From: JBMDXB01 sp048594975
GTDB taxonomy: Bacteria > Acidobacteriota > Vicinamibacteria > Vicinamibacterales > 2-12-FULL-66-21
Direction of reading: 5' to 3'
Length of the DNA: 64,000 nt
Assembly: GCA_048594975.1 (NCBI GenBank)
Contig: JBMDXQ010000158.1
Span: forward strand, 62,001 to 126,000
This document shows, in pieces, positions 10,462-19,126 of the stretch. Position numbers and translations under genes: made by a program. The notes beneath the pieces were generated by a model. That model did not search any database and was not told where the DNA came from. It was given only the letters and a program-made list of their open reading frames with translations. Each line of letters opens with the position of its first letter. The stretch's first letter is position 1.

Positions 10462-10523
10462 TTGGCTGCCCAGGAGTGCGGGTTGGTCTCCCCGCTCCGG
10501 ATCGGTGTCTCGTGAGGTGGGTG

Positions 10524-13500
10524 ATGAACCGTCGCGTGTCCTTCGGTCTATCGAGCCTCCTGGCGCTGCTGGTGTTTGCAGCGCCGCCAGTCCTTGCGCA
10601 AACAGCCAGCGCGACCATCCGCGGCACGGTGACGGACTCGTCAGGAGCCGTCCTGCCCGGCGCCAACGTGGTCCTCACCAACGTCGCCACGAAGGACGCG
10701 CGTGACGTCCAGACCGACAACCGCGGCGGATACCTGATCGCCGGTATCTTTCCGGGAACCTACGACCTCAAGGTCGAACTGGCCGGGTTCAAGACCTACG
10801 AGCAGAAGGGCATCGCGCTCAGCCCCAACGACGCGCGCGGCATCGACGTCCGCCTCGACGTCGGCGAGCAGAGCGAGACCGTGACCGTCACCGCGGAGCG
10901 CGAAATCGTCCAGACGGAGACCGGTGCGCGCGAAGGCGTGCTCACCGCGACGCAGATCGACAACCTCTCCATCATCGGCCGCAGCGCGCTCGAGCTGCTG
11001 CGCATCCTGCCCGGCGTCGTCACCGAGTTCAACCAGGGGGAGTCGGTGAGCTTCGGCGGCGGCGCGCAGAACACGACCGGTTACACCGTCAACGGCATCC
11101 GCTCGACGAGCAACACCGTATCGCTCGATGGATCTGCACTCATCGACATTGGCAGCAACAGCGGCGTGATCGTGTCGCTCAACAACGACATGGTCCAGGA
11201 GGTGAAGGTCCAGAGCTCGAACTTCGCCGCCGAGTACGGCACCGGCGGCATGAGCGTGAGCGCGGTCACAAAGGCGGGATCCTCGCAGTTCCACGGCTCC
11301 GTGTACGATTACTGGCGCGATCACCGCTTCGCCGCCAACGACCGGTCGAACAGCATCGCGGGCACCGAGAAGCCCAAGAGCACCTACCAGTACCCCGGCG
11401 GCAACATCGGCGGCCCGATCGCGTTCGGCGACAGCTACACGAGGAATCGCGACAAGCTGTTCTTCTTCGTTGCGTTCGAGGGACAGCGGCAGCAGATTGA
11501 CCCGGGCTCGCGCTTCTCGCGCACCTTCACCGAGAAGATGCGCAACGGCGATTTCAGCGAGCTGCTCGAGAATCGGGGTTCGAACCTGCTCAGCATCCCG
11601 CAGTTGCGCATTCCCCGCGGTTTCCCCAACGCGGGCCAGCCGGCGCCGAACAACGACATGCGGCCCTACATGGACCCGCTCGGCAAGTACCTGGCGAGCC
11701 TGTACCCGCTGCCCAACTACGTCGATCCGGACAACGAGTTCAACTATGTCTACAGCCGGCTCGAGCCGTCGAACCGGTGGGACTTCAAGTCGCGCTTCGA
11801 CTGGAACATCAGCAACAACACGAAGGCCTACGTCCGGATCGCGCAGGAAGGCGAGAGGAACGAAAACCCGCGCGGCGTCTGGTGGGGGCCATCGGACGTC
11901 GCACTGCCCTCGCCGAACGTCGGCGACAACCGCGGCCGGTCGTACGCGGGCAACATCGTGTCGGTGCTCAGCCCGACGATGACCAACGAAGTCCTCGTCA
12001 GCTACAGTCGGCTGACGCTCGACAACTACTACGAGGATCCGTCACTCATCAGACAGGGCGCGGGCGGTGTCACGTTCAACGGCATCCAGTTCCCCGGCGG
12101 CCCCCCAAGTCCCTATCTGCCGACGAACGTCCTTCACGGCTGGGGCGGCAACGGCCAGGTCGGCAACATGTGGGCCGCGGCCGACGACGTGTATGCCCAT
12201 AACGATGCGCTGCAGTTCAGCAACAAGCTGACGAAGCTCGCTGGCAGCCACAGCCTCAAGTTCGGTGTCTCCATCGAGCGCGGTGGGAAACAGCAGAACT
12301 TCCAGAACAACGAAGCGGCCCAGTTGTGGTTCGGGCCCGATAGCGATGGCCTCCCGGGGGTCACGGGCAACTCGGCTGCCGACATGCTCGTCGGTCGCAT
12401 CGGGCAGCTCGACCAAGGGTCGGCGCGCCGCGGCAACCCGCATCCTGGCCAGCCGTACGGCGAGTTCCGATACTGGAATATCGACGCCTTCGCGCAGGAT
12501 GGCTGGAGGCTCCGGTCCAACCTGACGCTCGAATACGGTGTGCGCTTCGGGTACTGGACGAACAACAAGGAGTACCTGTTCAAGCTCGGCGGCTACTTCG
12601 ACCCGGCCCTTTACGATCCGACGAGGGGGTCCTTCCTCGATCCGGAGTTCCAGCTGGTCAACGGCGTCTGCTACGTTGAGAACGGCTGCGCGCCCGACGG
12701 CATCCTGGACAACCGCTCGCCGTTCGCCCTACCGCGCGTCAACGTGGCGTGGGACATCGACGGTGAGAGCAGGAATGTGGTCCGCGGCGGCTACGGTTTG
12801 TTCTACAACCGCAACCAAGGCAACGTGGAGTACAACAACACGCTGCGGCTCTCGCCGAACGCGTACGCGGTCAACACGAGTGCCTGGGCGGGCGAATCGT
12901 ACGGCGGCGGCCTCGGGCTGACGTACGATACGGCAAGCGAAGCCACGCTGGCCAACCGCATCTCGAGCCTCGGCATCAACTCGCTCGATTCGAGTTCGTT
13001 CACGTGGCCGAAGACGCACAGCTTCAGCGTGTCCTACGCACGGCGAGTCCCCTGGAACCAGGTCGTCGAGGTCGCCTACGTCGGCTCACGTCAGTTCGAC
13101 CTCGTCAGTCGCACGAACGGCAACGTCATGCCCTACGGCGTGATGCTTTCAGGCACGTTCAATGGAATCGACCTGTCGGTACCGGTCAACCGGGTGGCGG
13201 TCGCGAGCCAGGACGCCAATCTCGCGAGCTTCAGGCCGTTCAACGCGCTGAGCGGCATCACACTCTTCAATTTCAAGGGTGAGGCGACTTACGACTCGAT
13301 GCAGGTCACGCTGAGCCGTCAGACCGGGCGCCGGCTCCAGTATTTCCTGGCCTATACGCTTGCCCGCAACGAGGGTACGCTCAGCGACGAGAACTCTGGC
13401 CTTATCGATCCCTACGACCCGGATCGCACCTACGGCGTGCTGGGGTCGGACCGCACGCACATGCTGAATGTGTCCTGGAATGCCTTCCTCCCTGACGGGG

Positions 13501-14153
13501 CCAGGGGTGCGCTGAACAACGCGTTCGGGCGCGGGCTCCTGAACGGCTGGCAGCTCTCCGGTATTTCGTCGATGGCGAGCGGCATCCCCATTCGTCCGAC
13601 GTTCAGCGGCGCCGCCGGGGGCGCGTCGGTAGCGACCGCCTACTTCGGCACCGCCGACGTCGTCGGGCCAAGCAGAACCGGCGGCAATGCGCTGGCGCCT
13701 GTCTATACGTGCGACCCGCGGACCGACGGTTCGGCCGTCGGCGAAAAAATCCTGGACTACAACTGCATCGCAGTTCCGGAATTCGGGCAGAACGGGCAGC
13801 TCGTGCCGCCCTATAACATCCGGACGCCGACGCGGTTCAACCACGATCTGACCGTGTTCAAGAACTTCCAGATCCGGGGAGAACAGAAGATCCAGTTCCG
13901 CCTCGGGTTCTTCAACCTGTTCAACCAGGCGTTCGCCAACACGAACATCGGCAACGACATCAACCTGACCCTGGACACAGTCTGTCGCGTTACCGTCCCG
14001 AGTCTGCCAAACGGCGCGGGCGGGACGGCGACAAACGTGTGCGACCCGACCGGCGGGTTCGACTACACGCAGGCGACGAAGGACAACTTCGGGAAGATCA
14101 ACCTCAAGCGCGGTCACCGCGTCATTGAGTTCGTTCTGAAGTACTACTTCTAG
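10524..14153 (+). CDS. TonB-dependent receptor, Oar-like, with N-terminal carboxypeptidase-regulatory domain
   Basis: 1209 residues from the ATG giving MNRRVSFGLSS, preceded by GAGGTGG; the upstream frame extension was rejected. A signal peptide ends near ALAQ at about 24. Residues 28-112 form a CarboxypepD_reg-like beta sandwich beginning with ATIRGTVTDSSGAVLPGANV. A plug domain follows (about 125-260, with YTVNGIRSTSN and AEYGTGGMSVSAVTKAGSS). The remainder is a 22-strand-type outer-membrane barrel closing with the terminal beta signal VIEFVLKYYF. Such receptors import bulky ligands, often glycans or peptides, using TonB energy. It is followed by a strong terminator, so it is probably a single-gene unit. 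The upstream two-component pair may control it. The ligand is unknown. Confidence 0.9.
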   Translation: MNRRVSFGLSSLLALLVFAAPPVLAQTASATIRGTVTDSSGAVLPGANVVLTNVATKDARDVQTDNRGGYLIAGIFPGTYDLKVELAGFKTYEQKGIALSPNDARGIDVRLDVGEQSETVTVTAEREIVQTETGAREGVLTATQIDNLSIIGRSALELLRILPGVVTEFNQGESVSFGGGAQNTTGYTVNGIRSTSNTVSLDGSALIDIGSNSGVIVSLNNDMVQEVKVQSSNFAAEYGTGGMSVSAVTKAGSSQFHGSVYDYWRDHRFAANDRSNSIAGTEKPKSTYQYPGGNIGGPIAFGDSYTRNRDKLFFFVAFEGQRQQIDPGSRFSRTFTEKMRNGDFSELLENRGSNLLSIPQLRIPRGFPNAGQPAPNNDMRPYMDPLGKYLASLYPLPNYVDPDNEFNYVYSRLEPSNRWDFKSRFDWNISNNTKAYVRIAQEGERNENPRGVWWGPSDVALPSPNVGDNRGRSYAGNIVSVLSPTMTNEVLVSYSRLTLDNYYEDPSLIRQGAGGVTFNGIQFPGGPPSPYLPTNVLHGWGGNGQVGNMWAAADDVYAHNDALQFSNKLTKLAGSHSLKFGVSIERGGKQQNFQNNEAAQLWFGPDSDGLPGVTGNSAADMLVGRIGQLDQGSARRGNPHPGQPYGEFRYWNIDAFAQDGWRLRSNLTLEYGVRFGYWTNNKEYLFKLGGYFDPALYDPTRGSFLDPEFQLVNGVCYVENGCAPDGILDNRSPFALPRVNVAWDIDGESRNVVRGGYGLFYNRNQGNVEYNNTLRLSPNAYAVNTSAWAGESYGGGLGLTYDTASEATLANRISSLGINSLDSSSFTWPKTHSFSVSYARRVPWNQVVEVAYVGSRQFDLVSRTNGNVMPYGVMLSGTFNGIDLSVPVNRVAVASQDANLASFRPFNALSGITLFNFKGEATYDSMQVTLSRQTGRRLQYFLAYTLARNEGTLSDENSGLIDPYDPDRTYGVLGSDRTHMLNVSWNAFLPDGARGALNNAFGRGLLNGWQLSGISSMASGIPIRPTFSGAAGGASVATAYFGTADVVGPSRTGGNALAPVYTCDPRTDGSAVGEKILDYNCIAVPEFGQNGQLVPPYNIRTPTRFNHDLTVFKNFQIRGEQKIQFRLGFFNLFNQAFANTNIGNDINLTLDTVCRVTVPSLPNGAGGTATNVCDPTGGFDYTQATKDNFGKINLKRGHRVIEFVLKYYF

Positions 14154-14161
14154 AGGCCACG

Positions 14162-14186
14162 GGGCGGAACTGAAGTTCCGCCCTAC
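14162..14186. repeat. GTAG/CTTCAG-type hairpin
   Basis: On the minus strand this reads GTAG, then stem GGGCGGAA, loop CTTCAG, then TTCCGCCC. It lies just after the TonB receptor stop and belongs to the small hairpin family also seen at 19.0, 21.3 and 25.1 kb, here with a different stem but the same loop and GTAG flank. Confidence 0.7.
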
Positions 14187-14199
14187 GTGACCTTCCCGT

Positions 14200-14229
14200 G
14201 GGGCCGAACTTCGGTTCGGCCCTTTCTTT
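14200..14229 (+). terminator. Rho-independent terminator of the TonB receptor gene
   Basis: Stem GGGCCGAAC (14201-14209), TTCG tetraloop, perfect complement GTTCGGCCC (14214-14222), then TTTCTTT. It lies 50 bases after the receptor stop. This is one of the clearest intrinsic terminators in the window. Confidence 0.88.
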
Positions 14230-14333
14230 ATTCCCGCCCCAACCGGCCTGATACAATCGAATCTCTCGCGTTCCGAAAGCTCTGCGGCCGCCACCGCCAA
14301 GGCGGCGGCGCCCAAGGGGCACACTCTCGTGCC

Positions 14334-15482
14334 ATGACCCGGTTCTTTCTCTCGATCGTCTTCCTGGCCCTTGCCGTTCCAGTGCAGGCCCAGCAGGCTG
14401 CCGCGCCCCCGGCCGCCGACGCCGATCGTTTGCTTGCCCGCGCGATGGAACTGCACCAGGCAGGCGATCTGCTCGGCGCCATCGCCACGTACAAGTCGGT
14501 GCTGGAGATCGATCCGACCCGCGCCGACGCGCTCTCGAACCTCGGCGCCGCCTACGTCCGGCTCGGACAGTTCGACGATGCAATCAAGCAGTACGAGGAG
14601 GCGCTGAAGCACGACGCAATGAACAACGCCGTGCGGCTGAACCTGGCGCTCGCGTACTACAAGTCCGCGCGGCCGCAGTCGGCGATCCCGCAGCTCAAGC
14701 GCGTGCTGTCGTCCGATCCGGAATCGAAGAATGCGTACCTGATTCTCGCTGACTGCTACCTCCAGACGGGGCAGGACCAGCAGGTCGTTGCGCTACTCAA
14801 GCCGCGGGCGCCGATGTTCGGAGGGGACCTCGCCTTTGCCTACCTGCTGGGGACGGCGCTGCTCTATTCCGGCGACTCGGTGGAAGGACAGAAGTACGCC
14901 GAGCGGGTGTTCGGCGCCGGCGAGTCCGCCGAGGCGCACCTGCTGATGGGCATCGCGCACCTCGGGCAGCACGACTACAAGGCCGCCAAGACGGAGCTCG
15001 AGGCGGCGCTCAAGCTGAATCCGAGGCTGCCGACCGCGCATTCGCTGCACGGGCGCTCGCTGCTGGCGCTCGGCGAGCAGGCGGCAGCGGAGCAGGCGTT
15101 CCGCCGCGAGCTGGAGATCAACGTCAACGACTTCGAGGCGAACCTGCAGCTGGGGAACATCCGCAAGGGCGCGCAGCGGTTCGACGAGGCCTCCACGTAC
15201 CTTGAGCGCGCGACGACCATCCGCCCCAATGATCTGACCGCGCGCAAGCTGCTCGCGAGCCTGCGCCTGCAGACCGGAAAGACCGAGGAGGCGCTGGCGA
15301 TGCTCGAGGCGATCGTGGAGGGGGCGCCCGAGGTCGTCGAAGTCCACGTGCTGCTCGCCACCGCGTACAACCGCCTCGGCAGGAAGGACGATGCGCAGCG
15401 GGAACGGGAGATCGTCGAGCGCCTGAACGCAGAGGCGCAGGCGAAGCAGCCGGGTGCGATCAAGAAGGGGCCGGAGCTATGA
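14334..15482 (+). CDS. Exported TPR-repeat protein
   Basis: 382 residues from the ATG giving MTRFFLSIVFLAL; the upstream extension lacks sense. A signal peptide (1-20, ending VQAQ) is followed by about ten tetratricopeptide units, for example AIATYKSVLEIDPTRADALS, AIKQYEEALKHDAMNNAVRL and ELEAALKLNPRLPTAHSL, each with the small-residue and proline pattern of TPRs. It probably acts as a periplasmic or outer-surface scaffold. It overlaps the next TPR gene by four bases (ATGA). A GC hairpin (GCCGCC...GGCGGC, about 14287-14309) lies in its leader. The binding partner is unknown; the linked VWFA-type genes suggest a shared extracytoplasmic complex, which is inference. Confidence 0.82.
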   Translation: MTRFFLSIVFLALAVPVQAQQAAAPPAADADRLLARAMELHQAGDLLGAIATYKSVLEIDPTRADALSNLGAAYVRLGQFDDAIKQYEEALKHDAMNNAVRLNLALAYYKSARPQSAIPQLKRVLSSDPESKNAYLILADCYLQTGQDQQVVALLKPRAPMFGGDLAFAYLLGTALLYSGDSVEGQKYAERVFGAGESAEAHLLMGIAHLGQHDYKAAKTELEAALKLNPRLPTAHSLHGRSLLALGEQAAAEQAFRRELEINVNDFEANLQLGNIRKGAQRFDEASTYLERATTIRPNDLTARKLLASLRLQTGKTEEALAMLEAIVEGAPEVVEVHVLLATAYNRLGRKDDAQREREIVERLNAEAQAKQPGAIKKGPEL

Positions 15483-16660
15483 GGATTGCCGGCGCCATGC
15501 TGGTCGTTGTTTGCGCGATCGCCGGAGCGGAGGCTGCGCAGCAGAAGCCGCCGGGCCAGCCTGCCGCGGCGTCGGCGACCCGCGCGACCTTCGCGGCGCT
15601 CGAGAAGCAGGCCACCGACGCGAGGCGGGGGGAGCGGTGGGACGAGGCGATCGGCCTCTACAAGAAGCTGGTGAAGCTGCAGCCGGACTACGTCGAGGGC
15701 TACTGGTACCAGGGCACCGCGTACTACTCGCTCGAAGACTACGCGAACTGCAAGACGGCGTTCCGGCAGGTCACGAAACTGGCGCCGAAGAACGGCGCCG
15801 CGCACGCGTTCCTCGGGCTGTGCGAGTTCGCCCTGAAAGAGTACGACCGCGCGCTCCAGCATCTGATTGAGTCACGCAATCTCGGTATTGGCGACGTGCC
15901 GGACCTCGGAAAAGTCGCTCGCTACCATGCCGCCGTCCTCATGTCACGCACCGAGCAATACGAGCAGGCGCTCGAGACGCTCGGCGAGTTCGCAGGCGAT
16001 GGGGACGACAACCTGCGCGTCATCGAGGCCATGGGAGTCGCCACGCTGCGTATGCCGATGCTGCCCATCGAGCTGCCGCCGGACCGGCGGGAGATGGTGC
16101 TGATGGCGGGGCGCGCCAGCTACCAGATGGCGATGCGCGACAAGGTCGGCGCCGAGGCCGCCTTCAAGGCGCTCGCCACGCGGTATCCGGAAACGCCGAA
16201 CGTGCACTACGCCTACGGCGTCTTCCTGCTGCTGGAGCAGCCCGACGCGGCCATCGCGGAGCTCCAGCGGGAGCTCGACATCCAGCCGGGCCACGCGTGG
16301 TCGTTCATGCAGCTCGCCTACGAGTACCTGAAGCGCGGCGAGCCGGCCGCGGCGCTGCCGTTCGCGAAGCAGGCGGTCGAGGCGGCGCCGAAGGCCTTCC
16401 AGGCGCGCAAGGCGCTCGGCCAGGCGCTCCTCGAGACGGGCGACGTCGAGACCGCCATCAAGGAACTGCAGACCGGCATCGATCTGGCTCCGCAGAGCCC
16501 CGGTCTGCATTTCACGCTGGCGCGCGCGTTCCAGCGCGCCGGCAAGCTCGAGGAAGCCGAGAAGGAGCGCGCCGAGTTCATGCGGCTCGACCGCCTGGCG
16601 CGTACGCTCAGGAGCGGCGAGCAGTCGGTCGGCGGCCACCTCGAGCAGATTCGAAAGTAG
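15479..16660 (+). CDS. Second exported TPR-repeat protein
   Basis: 393 residues. It starts with the ATG overlapping the previous stop. A short signal peptide (1-19, AGAEAAQ) is followed by TPR units at about 40-160 (AIGLYKKLVKLQPDYVEGYW, QVTKLAPKNGAAHAFLGL) and 220-385 (AELQRELDIQPGHAWSFMQL, AIKELQTGIDLAPQSPGLHF). The middle segment, about 165-215, is less regular. Translational coupling with the first TPR gene suggests fixed stoichiometry. Function is unknown beyond protein-protein interaction in the periplasm. After a 160-base gap filled by a hairpin repeat comes the first VWFA-related gene on the same strand, so all may be co-expressed. Confidence 0.8.
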   Translation: MRIAGAMLVVVCAIAGAEAAQQKPPGQPAAASATRATFAALEKQATDARRGERWDEAIGLYKKLVKLQPDYVEGYWYQGTAYYSLEDYANCKTAFRQVTKLAPKNGAAHAFLGLCEFALKEYDRALQHLIESRNLGIGDVPDLGKVARYHAAVLMSRTEQYEQALETLGEFAGDGDDNLRVIEAMGVATLRMPMLPIELPPDRREMVLMAGRASYQMAMRDKVGAEAAFKALATRYPETPNVHYAYGVFLLLEQPDAAIAELQRELDIQPGHAWSFMQLAYEYLKRGEPAAALPFAKQAVEAAPKAFQARKALGQALLETGDVETAIKELQTGIDLAPQSPGLHFTLARAFQRAGKLEEAEKERAEFMRLDRLARTLRSGEQSVGGHLEQIRK

Positions 16661-16720
16661 TCAATCAGCATGGTCCACTTGTCACGCTGCAACGGCGGTT
16701 ACGAGTTGCCCTTCGCGCGT

Positions 16721-16808
16721 CACGAAGACACGGCGACACGAAGGGACGAAGAAACGAAACCGACAGTTCGTCGTGTGTTCGTGGCTTCGTATCTTCGTTT
16801 CGTCGTGG
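16721..16808. repeat. Tandem-armed inverted repeat, ACGAAG family, copy 1
   Basis: Left arm 16721-16758 repeats CACGAAG/GACGAAG/AACGAA words. Right arm 16767-16808 is the complement (TTCGTCGTG, TTCGTGGC, TTCGTATC, TTCGTTTCGTCGTGG). The core is about eight bases. Long open frames run through it, which is why the start of the following gene is placed after it. Confidence 0.85.
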
Positions 16809-16819
16809 CCCCCGCCGGG

Positions 16820-19000
16820 GTGCCGTCGGCCCGTCGCCCTGCCGCAATTCTCCTCGGTGCCGCGACATTGTTCAGTGCGGCTGCGGCCCAGCAGCAGACC
16901 CCGCAGCGAGCGCCGGGGACGCTGACCGAGGGCGTCACGGCCGTGCTCGTGGACGTGGTCGTCCGCGATCGGCGTGGGCAACCGGTCCGCGATCTGACCG
17001 AGGCCGATTTCGAGATCCTCGAGGACGGCGTTCCGCAGAAGCTGGGATCGTTCACGCCGGTGTTCGAGGACTCGCCGGCGGCGGCGCTGCGCGCCGCCAG
17101 TCCGGCCGCTCTGAAACCAGCGGCGGCGGCTCCGGCCGCTCCGACGATCGGCACGGCGGCGCCGGCAGACGACGGTCCCATTGTCACCGCACTCGTCTTC
17201 GACCGCCTCACCCCGCAGTCGCGTCAGCTCGCCGTGAAGGCAGCGCAGGGCTACCTCGGGAACAAGGAGCAGGCGCCCTCCTACTTCGGTGTGTTCGGCA
17301 TCGATCTCGCGGTGGCGGCCATCGCGCCGTTCACGCGCAACGCGGACGTGCTGCGCAGGGCGCTGACGACGGTCGCGAGCGGCGTGGGCACGATCTATCA
17401 GGGCGGCGACGTGCGGGCCGAGGCCGAGCGACGGGCGAACGCCGCGAACGAGGCGGTCGCCGGCTTGCCTTCGGCACCGGCGCCCGGCGGCGACAGCGGC
17501 GGCACCGCGCGCGGCGACGCGATGCTCGCGCAGATCCAGGCGAACATCGAGCGCGATTTCGAGGGCATGGAACGCGATCAGCAAGGCTACTCGACCACAA
17601 ACGGGCTGTTCGCGATCATCAACGCGCTGCGCGCGCTGCCTGGCCGCAAGAGCCTCGTCCTGTTCTCCGAAGGGGTCGCTATTCCCCCCGCGGTGCAGCG
17701 GCTGTTCGCGGGCGTCATCGACGCGGCGAACCGCGCCAACGTCAGCATCTACACCATCGATGCCGCCGGGCTGCGCGCCGAGAGCGAGCAGGGGAAGATC
17801 CGCGACCGGGTCAACGCCGCGGCCGGCGGCGGCGGAGGCATCCTGGGCAGTGGCGTGGCCGGCGACGGCCCGCTCACCAAGGCGCTCGAGGTCAACGAGG
17901 ACGTGCTGCGACAGGATCCACGCACCGGCCTCGGCGAGCTGGCCGACTCCACCGGCGGACTGCTGTTCGACAGTACGAACGACCTCCGGACGGCGTTCGA
18001 GCGGATCGACACCGACCTCCGCAACTACTACCTGCTCGGGTACACGCCGTCCAACGACGAGTACGAGGGCAAGTTCCGGACGATCCAGGTGAAGGTGAAG
18101 CGGCCCGGCGTCACGGTCGCGGCGCGCAAGGGCTATTTCGCCGTGCGCAACCCCGGCGGCGTCGCCGTCAACGCCTGGGAGGCAGCCGCCCTTGGCGCGC
18201 TGGATCGGAAGCCCGTTCCGAACGCGTTCCCGGCGCGCGCCGCGGCGCTGCTGTTCCCGGAGCGCGGGCGGCCGGGCCTCGTGCCGACCATCGTCGACTT
18301 CAGGACGGCGTCAGTGACGTTCCAGCGCTCGGCCGACGGCAAGAACTACACGTCGGACGTGACCGTTCTCGTGCGGTTCGTGGACGCGGATGGCCAGGTC
18401 GCGCGGACCGTGAGCCAGCAATACGAGATCACCGGGCCGATCGACCAGATGGAGGGCGCGAAGCGCGGGGAAGTGGTCTTCTACCGCGAACCGGAGCTCC
18501 CGCCCGGCGTCTATTCAATGGAGGCGGTCGTTCACGACGCGTTGTCGGGCAAGTCTACCGTCCGGTTCTCGACGGTCGAAGTGCCGAAGCCCGTGGAGGG
18601 CGCCCTGCGCGTGAGCAGCATCGTCGTCGTCAAGCGCGCCGAGAAGGTACCGGAGCAGGAGCGGCGCCCCGGCAATCCGCTCGCCGTCAACGACACGGTC
18701 CTGTACCCGAACCTCGGCGAGCCGGTCAGCCGCGCGGCGAAAGAGGTGCCCTTCTACTTCGCGGTGTACCCGACGCCGGGCGGATCGGCGCCGGAGCTGA
18801 GCATCGAGTTGTTGCGCAATGGCAAGCTCATTGGTCGAGTGCCGATGGCGCCTGGCGACCCGGACGCATCCGGACGTCGGCAACAGCTCGGTCGCCTACC
18901 GCTCGAGCAGCTCGAACCGGGCACGTACGACCTGCGGGCCGTCGTGCGTCAGGGCCGCGAGCAGGTGGTTCGCGCGACCGTCCTGCGGGTTGTAGAGTAA
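16820..19000 (+). CDS. VWFA-related acidobacterial-domain protein 1
   Basis: About 726 residues from GTG 16820 (giving (M)PSARRPAAILLG). GTG 16805 and an ATG at 16670 inside or before the repeat are alternatives, so the start is uncertain. A signal peptide ends near AAAAQQQ. The family signature follows: VLVDVVVRDRRGQPVRDL, then TEADFEILEDGVPQ. Further conserved parts are ALPGRKSLVLFSEG (near 275-290), NVSIYTIDAAGLR, STGGLLFDSTNDLRTAFERI and YYLLGYTPSNDEYEGKFR, the usual ending of the VWFA-like module. A C-terminal beta-rich part of about 300 residues follows. Exported von Willebrand type A-like proteins of this group are expanded in Acidobacteriota and have no established biochemical role. 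A paralogue lies 126 bases downstream. Confidence 0.8.
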   Translation: MPSARRPAAILLGAATLFSAAAAQQQTPQRAPGTLTEGVTAVLVDVVVRDRRGQPVRDLTEADFEILEDGVPQKLGSFTPVFEDSPAAALRAASPAALKPAAAAPAAPTIGTAAPADDGPIVTALVFDRLTPQSRQLAVKAAQGYLGNKEQAPSYFGVFGIDLAVAAIAPFTRNADVLRRALTTVASGVGTIYQGGDVRAEAERRANAANEAVAGLPSAPAPGGDSGGTARGDAMLAQIQANIERDFEGMERDQQGYSTTNGLFAIINALRALPGRKSLVLFSEGVAIPPAVQRLFAGVIDAANRANVSIYTIDAAGLRAESEQGKIRDRVNAAAGGGGGILGSGVAGDGPLTKALEVNEDVLRQDPRTGLGELADSTGGLLFDSTNDLRTAFERIDTDLRNYYLLGYTPSNDEYEGKFRTIQVKVKRPGVTVAARKGYFAVRNPGGVAVNAWEAAALGALDRKPVPNAFPARAAALLFPERGRPGLVPTIVDFRTASVTFQRSADGKNYTSDVTVLVRFVDADGQVARTVSQQYEITGPIDQMEGAKRGEVVFYREPELPPGVYSMEAVVHDALSGKSTVRFSTVEVPKPVEGALRVSSIVVVKRAEKVPEQERRPGNPLAVNDTVLYPNLGEPVSRAAKEVPFYFAVYPTPGGSAPELSIELLRNGKLIGRVPMAPGDPDASGRRQQLGRLPLEQLEPGTYDLRAVVRQGREQVVRATVLRVVE

Positions 19001-19005
19001 GTGTT

Positions 19006-19106
19006 GCAGGCCTGAAGGCCTGCACTGCGGCAGTCGTTGTACATCGGTCGTAGTGCAGCCCTTCAGGGCTGCCGGTGTCAGTCGTAGTGCAGCCCTTTAG
19101 GGCTGC
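19006..19106. repeat. Three GTAG/CTTCAG-type hairpins between VWFA genes
   Basis: Stem-loops occur at 19006-19023 (GCAGGC-CTGAAG-GCCTGC, opposite orientation), 19050-19072 (GTAGT, GCAGCC-CTTCAG-GGCTGC) and 19084-19106 (GTAGT, GCAGCC-CTTTAG-GGCTGC). The last two are near-identical direct copies differing by one loop base. No gene lies between 19001 and 19126. Confidence 0.8.
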
Positions 19107-19120
19107 CTCCATGAGGAGGC
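19105..19120 (+). promoter_or_regulatory. Small hairpin covering the ribosome binding site of VWFA gene 2
   Basis: GCCTCC (19105-19110), loop ATGA, GGAGGC (19115-19120). The right arm is the Shine-Dalgarno sequence for the ATG at 19127, and the left arm shares bases with the preceding CTTTAG hairpin. The two hairpins are therefore mutually exclusive at their junction, which could tune translation. Confidence 0.45.
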
Positions 19121-19126
19121 AGGCAC

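Noticed and set aside
16670..16819. An N-terminal extension of VWFA protein 1 from ATG 16670
   Set aside because: It translates the ACGAAG hairpin and would bury the signal peptide 50 residues in; kept only as an alternative.
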